Below, piece after piece: positions 5,047 through 8,020 of a DNA stretch of 8,020 nucleotides. Below the pieces are notes generated by a model that saw only the letters and a list, made by a program, of their open reading frames with translations, did not search any database and was not told the origin of the DNA. Location: the NCBI GenBank assembly GCA_002422065.1, contig DITO01000217.1:2375-10394 (forward strand). Direction: 5' to 3'. The DNA is from Erysipelotrichaceae bacterium UBA6182. GTDB taxonomy: Bacteria > Bacillota_I > Bacilli_A > Erysipelotrichales > Erysipelotrichaceae. A program made the position numbers and the translations under genes. The first letter of the stretch is position 1. Every line of letters starts with the position of its first letter.

Positions 5047-5937
5047 ATGAACCATGTTTTTATCATCAATCCAGCAAGTGGAAGTAAGAAATCAGTTTTA
5101 CTTGTTGATGATATTCATCGATATCTAGGGGAGTTAAAAGAACCCTATGAAATTATATTTACAGAGTATGCTGGTCATGCAACTGAGATAGCTGCAAATT
5201 ATCATGAACCTGATACATGTGTTTACGCTGTAGGAGGCGATGGCACAGCTTATGAAGTGCTTAATGGACTTCAAGATAATGTGTGTATGGCCATTATACC
5301 AGCAGGAACAGGGAATGATTTTTACCGTATGCTTGATTTAGGTAAAGACTTAAAAACATCACTTAGAGATACAATTTTTGGTCGTGAAGTGTTAGTTGAT
5401 TATGCAGTGGCAAATGGGCGTAAGTTTATTAATATGATGGCGATGGGACTGGATGCTTATGCAAATCAAGTGGCCCAGAATATTGCTAAGAAACTACCAC
5501 TTCCTCGTGCATTGGTTTATGTTGCCTCAGCATTAATTGCGATTGGTAATCCTAAGAAGATTGATATTGAAGCACACATTAATGGTGAAGTGATTAAGAA
5601 GCGGATTGTTTTATCCGCAATCATGAATGGGAAGTGGTATGGTGGTGGGTTTACTCCAACACCGAACGCAAGCATTCAAGATGGAAAACTTGATCTCTGT
5701 TTTGTTGATGACTGCAATATATTTAGAATGCTACAACTTCTTCCTATGTATTCAAAAGGAACACATGTTAATGAGAAAGAAGTTACGTTTTATCAGACTG
5801 AAGAGTTTACTTTAAAAACAAAAGAATTAGCTCCACTTTCTATTGATGGTGAAGTAGGAAATGAAACATCACTTCATGTGAAGATGATAAAACAGAAGCT
5901 TCGCATGAGAGTGCCTCAAAAGTCAGCACTACAGTAA
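5047..5937 (+). CDS. Diacylglycerol kinase family lipid kinase (DagK/YegS type)
   Basis: 296 residues; AAGGA (5036-5040) precedes ATG 5047. Domain order is that of the DagK catalytic family: Asn8-Pro-Ala-Ser-Gly near the N-terminus, nucleotide-binding Gly63-Gly-Asp-Gly-Thr, Pro85-Ala-Gly-Thr-Gly-Asn-Asp91, then the C-terminal beta-sandwich with Gly199-Gly-Gly-Phe-x-Pro, Asp212-Gly-Lys-Leu-Asp and Asp267-Gly-Glu. These enzymes use ATP to phosphorylate a lipid. In Gram-positives, DgkB recycles diacylglycerol released during lipoteichoic acid synthesis into phosphatidic acid. That is the likeliest role, but YegS-type lipid kinases with other substrates share these motifs, so no symbol is given. 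It sits 55 bases after pduL without a terminator and so is probably co-transcribed with it and with the HAD gene that follows. Confidence 0.88.
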   Translation: MNHVFIINPASGSKKSVLLVDDIHRYLGELKEPYEIIFTEYAGHATEIAANYHEPDTCVYAVGGDGTAYEVLNGLQDNVCMAIIPAGTGNDFYRMLDLGKDLKTSLRDTIFGREVLVDYAVANGRKFINMMAMGLDAYANQVAQNIAKKLPLPRALVYVASALIAIGNPKKIDIEAHINGEVIKKRIVLSAIMNGKWYGGGFTPTPNASIQDGKLDLCFVDDCNIFRMLQLLPMYSKGTHVNEKEVTFYQTEEFTLKTKELAPLSIDGEVGNETSLHVKMIKQKLRMRVPQKSALQ

Positions 5938-5947
5938 ATGTCTTCTG

Positions 5948-5978
5948 AAGGATGAGTTAGAAGTCATTTCATCACCTT
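5948..5978 (+). other. Imperfect stem-loop just before the HAD gene ribosome binding site
   Basis: AAGGATGA (5948-5955) can pair with TCAT (5969-5972) and CCTT (5975-5978) with a two-base bulge and a 13-base loop. It ends two bases before AAGGAGG (5981-5987). No T-run follows, so it is not an intrinsic terminator. It could be an intercistronic processing or mRNA-stability element, or chance. Confidence 0.3.
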
Positions 5979-5992
5979 AAAAGGAGGACAAA

Positions 5993-6877
5993 ATGAAACA
6001 TATTCAAGTTATAGTGTCAGATATTGATGGCACATTACTTAATGATGATAAAGATTTAACAGATATCACGAGAGATACTTTGATTGAAGCACAGGAAAAA
6101 GGATATAAGTTGATTCTTGCTTCAGGGCGAAATGTTACGATGGTTATGCCACTTGCTAAACAACTTCGCATGGATGAATTTAATGGAATGATTATTGGAT
6201 CAAATGGACAGCAAAGATATGATTTTGCAGATGATGAACTTATTGAAGAAGGCATACTTGATTCAGAACTTGCTAAGGAAGTATTTACCTTTGCTAGACG
6301 TAATCATTTGCAGTGTTTAGTTGAGCATCAAGGGGGATTTCTTATCCATACACCATGGATACTTCTTCCTGTTAAAGTCATTATCTTGTACTTGAAGACT
6401 CGACATTTATTAAAGCGCAAACAAACTGAACCGTATCAAATACTTTCTGGTTTTATGATGGAACCTTCAATGAAGGTTAAAACACTACGAAATACAAAAC
6501 AACTTGATATTAATATAACGAAAATGGGTATCTCACAATATAAGTTGTTTTTCCAAGCTAAGGAAAAACGATTTGTTGAATTGTTTTCTAAACGTGCGAG
6601 TGTCGCTAAAGTTACTTCTTTTTGGTATGATGTCATGCCTCTTGGAATGAATAAAGCAGTGGGATTAGAATGGGCTTCCAAGAAGCTTAATATCCCTTTA
6701 TCTCACTTCATTGCATTTGGGGATGCTCATAATGATTTAGAGATGATTAATGCGGTAGGATTTGGATATGCTATGGCTAATGCCATGGAGGAAGTCAAGG
6801 AAACTGCTGATCATGTTTGCTCATCAAACAATGATAATGGAATTGCTTCGGTCATATCTGCTTTAATTAATCATTAG
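5993..6877 (+). CDS. Cof-type HAD-superfamily phosphatase
   Basis: 294 residues, start fixed by AAGGAGG at 5981-5987. HAD motifs: I, Asp10-Ile-Asp12-Gly-Thr (nucleophile and acid/base Asp); II, Ser44-Gly-Arg; III, Lys221; IV, Gly243-Asp-Ala-His-Asn-Asp248. Between motifs II and III is a C2B-type cap (about 85-205), which sets the Cof/YwpJ/YkrA-like subfamily. Such enzymes remove phosphate from small metabolites (sugar phosphates, nucleotides, pyridoxal phosphate, FMN); members are promiscuous and the substrate cannot be read from sequence. The cap carries a hydrophobic patch at about 121-134 (Pro-Trp-Ile-Leu-Leu-Pro...) that may be a buried helix rather than a membrane segment. It follows the lipid kinase by 55 bases, probably in one operon; a metabolic link is not evident. 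Confidence 0.9.
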   Translation: MKHIQVIVSDIDGTLLNDDKDLTDITRDTLIEAQEKGYKLILASGRNVTMVMPLAKQLRMDEFNGMIIGSNGQQRYDFADDELIEEGILDSELAKEVFTFARRNHLQCLVEHQGGFLIHTPWILLPVKVIILYLKTRHLLKRKQTEPYQILSGFMMEPSMKVKTLRNTKQLDINITKMGISQYKLFFQAKEKRFVELFSKRASVAKVTSFWYDVMPLGMNKAVGLEWASKKLNIPLSHFIAFGDAHNDLEMINAVGFGYAMANAMEEVKETADHVCSSNNDNGIASVISALINH

Positions 6878-6890
6878 AGTGGTGTATAAT
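6862..6890 (+). promoter_or_regulatory. Promoter of the thioredoxin gene
   Basis: TATAAT (6885-6890) lies 17 bases after TTTAAT (6862-6867). The -35 is inside the end of the HAD gene. The start near 6897 gives a 25-base leader containing TAGGAGGT. The upstream operon has no terminator before it, so read-through may also reach trxA. Confidence 0.65.
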
Positions 6891-6921
6891 CAATGCGTAA
6901 TCACTAGGAGGTATACATATA

Positions 6922-7236
6922 ATGAAACATGCAACAGCGAGTACATTTGAAGCCTTAGTTTCTGAAGGTGTCGTGCTAGTTGACTTCTGGGCTGATTGGT
7001 GTGGACCTTGTAAAATGGTTGCTCCAGTGCTCGATCAATTAGAAAAAGAGTATGCAGGAACATTAGGAATTGTTAAAGTAGATGTTGATAGCGAAGGAGC
7101 ACTTGCTCAAAAATTTGGTATCGTATCTATTCCGACGCTTGTACTGTTCAAGAATGGTCAGCAAATCGGACAAGTCATTGGATTCCAAGCTAAACCGATG
7201 CTTAAACAATTTATTGCTTCAAAAGCAGGCATATAA
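6922..7236 (+). CDS. trxA: Thioredoxin
   Basis: 104 residues, the classic thioredoxin length. The active site is Trp26-Cys27-Gly-Pro-Cys30-Lys inside Asp-Phe-Trp-Ala-Asp-Trp; the conserved cis-proline is Pro71 in Ser-Ile-Pro-Thr-Leu, and the C-terminal Gly of the substrate groove is in Val-Ile-Gly-Phe at about 85-88. There is no signal peptide, so it acts in the cytosol as a general protein disulfide reductant, for example for ribonucleotide reductase and peroxidases, recharged by thioredoxin reductase. No reductase gene is in the window. TAGGAGGT at 6905-6912 is well spaced for ATG 6922. With its own promoter and terminator it can be a single-gene unit. Confidence 0.96.
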   Translation: MKHATASTFEALVSEGVVLVDFWADWCGPCKMVAPVLDQLEKEYAGTLGIVKVDVDSEGALAQKFGIVSIPTLVLFKNGQQIGQVIGFQAKPMLKQFIASKAGI

Positions 7237-7255
7237 GAAGGGAAACCTTCTTTTT
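7235..7255 (+). terminator. Terminator of trxA
   Basis: GAAGG (7237-7241) and CCTTC (7246-7250) pair around a GAAA (GNRA) tetraloop, followed by five T; two flanking A-T pairs extend the stem into the stop codon. Confidence 0.88.
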
Positions 7256-7286
7256 GTTTATTTTTACTAAACTTTTTGTATTTTAG

Positions 7287-7315
7287 TTGATTTATTGTTC
7301 AAAGTTTTCTATAAT
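7287..7315 (+). promoter_or_regulatory. Promoter of the XRE-cupin regulator / pot operon
   Basis: TTGATT (7287-7292) and TATAAT (7310-7315) are 17 bases apart. The transcription start near 7322 leaves a leader of about 53 bases, excludes the upstream in-frame TTG at 7321 as a start codon, and puts the palindrome at 7348-7362 inside the transcribed leader. Confidence 0.75.
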
Positions 7316-7347
7316 GTGTCTTGTGTTTAATGAATACAATCAATAAA

Positions 7348-7362
7348 TTTAGTAATACTAAA
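7348..7362. promoter_or_regulatory. Candidate operator palindrome
   Basis: TTTAGTA-A-TACTAAA is a perfect 7-bp dyad with one central base, about 26-40 bases after the expected transcription start and just before the ribosome binding site (7364-7370). The half-site recurs upstream as ACTAAA (7266-7271) and TTTAGT (7282-7287), the latter touching the -35 box. The location fits a binding site for the encoded XRE regulator; the link is inferred. Confidence 0.5.
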
Positions 7363-7374
7363 CAAGGGGGCACT

Positions 7375-7908
7375 ATGAACATAGGTCAACGAATAAAACA
7401 ACTAAGAATAAAGAATGGTTTAACACTTGAGGAACTGGCTTCTAGGACTGAACTCTCTAAAGGGTTTTTGTCACAACTTGAACGAGATTTAACATCACCA
7501 TCAATTTCAACATTATCAGACATAACTGAGGCTTTAGGACTTTCATTATCAACATTCTTCTTAGAAGAGAAGCAAGAAAAGATTGTGTTTTCTTCTGATG
7601 ATTTCTTTGTTGATGAGCGAGATGGTCAAACATTAACGTGGATTGTACCTAATGCACAGAAGAATGATATGGAACCAATTGAACTAACACTTAAACCTGG
7701 GGCAACGAGTTTCATCGTTGATCCTCATGTGGGGCAAGAGTTTGGATATGTTTTATTAGGGAAAATTACGTTAATCGATGATGATAAATCCTATGTCCTG
7801 AAGAAAGGTCAGACGTTCTATATTCATGGAACGTATCAACATTATTTAAGAAATGATTCAAATCAAATTGCTAAAGTGATTTGGGTTTGTACACCACCTA
7901 TTTTTTAA
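7375..7908 (+). CDS. XRE-family regulator with C-terminal cupin domain
   Basis: 177 residues from ATG 7375, set by AAGGGGG (7364-7370) and by a promoter too close for the longer reading frame. Residues 5-60 form an XRE/Cro-type helix-turn-helix (Ile-Gly-Gln-Arg-Ile-Lys-x-Leu-Arg... Leu-Ser-x-x-Leu-Glu-Arg... Pro-Ser-Ile-Ser-Thr-Leu). Residues 103-172 form a small cupin barrel with His118, Glu122 and His156 at positions that often bind metal or ligand, and the Gly-Tyr-Val-Leu-Leu-Gly-Lys motif at 124-130. This two-domain type includes PuuR and the regulators that head potABCD operons in Bacillota; the cupin is thought to sense a small ligand. The next gene starts 11 bases later and looks like potA, so the likely job is control of polyamine uptake, possibly with autoregulation. 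The ligand is inferred. Confidence 0.9.
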   Translation: MNIGQRIKQLRIKNGLTLEELASRTELSKGFLSQLERDLTSPSISTLSDITEALGLSLSTFFLEEKQEKIVFSSDDFFVDERDGQTLTWIVPNAQKNDMEPIELTLKPGATSFIVDPHVGQEFGYVLLGKITLIDDDKSYVLKKGQTFYIHGTYQHYLRNDSNQIAKVIWVCTPPIF

Positions 7909-7919
7909 AGGAGACATGG

Positions 7920-8020
7920 ATGAAAAAACTAATTGAATTTAAAAATATTGTTAAAGGGTTTGATGACACTATTGTTTTAAAAGGAATAAACTTGACCATC
8001 TTTGAGAACGAATTTGTGAC
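7920..8020 (+). CDS. potA: ABC transporter ATPase, probably spermidine/putrescine PotA, N-terminal part
   Basis: Starts at ATG 7920 after AAAGGAGA (7907-7914), 11 bases past the regulator stop, and runs off the end of the window after 33 full codons. A nearby ATG at 7916 is out of frame and stops after six codons. The visible residues fit the opening beta strands of an ABC nucleotide-binding domain: Phe-Lys-Asn-Ile-Val-Lys-Gly-Phe, then Val-Leu-Lys-Gly-Ile-Asn-Leu, then Glu-Asn-Glu-Phe-Val-Thr at 29-34, which in PotA directly precedes the Walker A loop. The Glu-Asn-Glu-Phe-Val-Thr wording and the XRE-cupin neighbour favour PotA, the ATPase that powers polyamine import with PotB, PotC and PotD. 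The Walker motifs lie outside the window, so related importers are not excluded. Confidence 0.75.
   Translation, partial: MKKLIEFKNIVKGFDDTIVLKGINLTIFENEFV

Noticed and set aside
5627..5815. Plus-strand open frame of 62 codons
   Set aside because: Frame-shifted shadow inside the lipid kinase, whose own frame carries the family motifs there.
6004..6681. Two minus-strand open frames (6004-6255 and 6436-6681)
   Set aside because: Both are antisense to the HAD phosphatase, whose motifs are intact; no start signals.
7082..7270. Plus-strand open frame of 62 codons overlapping thioredoxin
   Set aside because: Out-of-frame shadow of trxA that runs through its terminator.
7321..7374. Longer N-terminus for the XRE-cupin regulator
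   Set aside because: The extension starts at the expected transcription start, spans the palindrome and precedes the helix-turn-helix domain, which begins at 7375 after a good ribosome binding site.

Overview
The window reads as the chromosome of a low-GC Gram-positive bacterium (Bacillota). It has AT-rich codon use, strong AAGGAGG-type ribosome binding sites, TTGaca/TATAAT promoters and hairpin-plus-T-run terminators. The gene set (a compact Tad-like pilus locus, an ECF vitamin transporter subunit, PduL as acyl-phosphate enzyme, a pot operon led by an XRE-cupin regulator) fits an Erysipelotrichia-type organism such as Erysipelothrix. That placement is inference from memory of gene content, not a search.

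Region 1 (1-1486) is the 3' end of a Tad/Flp-type pilus or pseudopilus operon: the tail of a TadB-like protein, a TadC-like T2SSF membrane protein, a 48-residue Flp-pilin-like protein, and a TadE-like CxxC pseudopilin. The genes overlap or nearly touch and end at a strong terminator. The tiny pilin gene carries by far the best Shine-Dalgarno of the group and seems to lack a normal prepilin leader.

Region 2 (1524-2851) is a translationally coupled pair for pantothenate salvage: type III pantothenate kinase (coaX), then an ECF S-component that is probably PanT. Region 3 (2863-3036) is tRNA-His with its own promoter and terminator; an 11-bp perfect inverted repeat brackets the promoter. Region 4 (3060-3531) is a single small PUA/ASCH-like gene of unknown function with AGA-rich arginine codons.

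Region 5 (3557-4301, minus strand) is a monocistronic alpha/beta-hydrolase (carboxylesterase type), divergent from region 6. Region 6 (4351-6877) is a likely operon of pduL (phosphate acyltransferase), a DagK-family lipid kinase and a Cof-type HAD phosphatase. Region 7 (6862-7255) is thioredoxin with its own promoter and a GAAA-loop terminator. Region 8 (7287-8020) is an XRE-cupin regulator followed at once by the start of an ABC ATPase, almost certainly potA of a spermidine/putrescine importer. A palindrome in the regulator's leader and matching half-sites around its -35 make a candidate operator.

No insertion sequence, CRISPR array, rRNA or phage gene was seen. No gap over 300 bases lacks a gene. 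The most noteworthy items are the leaderless-looking Flp pilin, the candidate polyamine-regulator operator and the inverted repeat around the tRNA-His promoter; nothing here amounts to a clearly new system.
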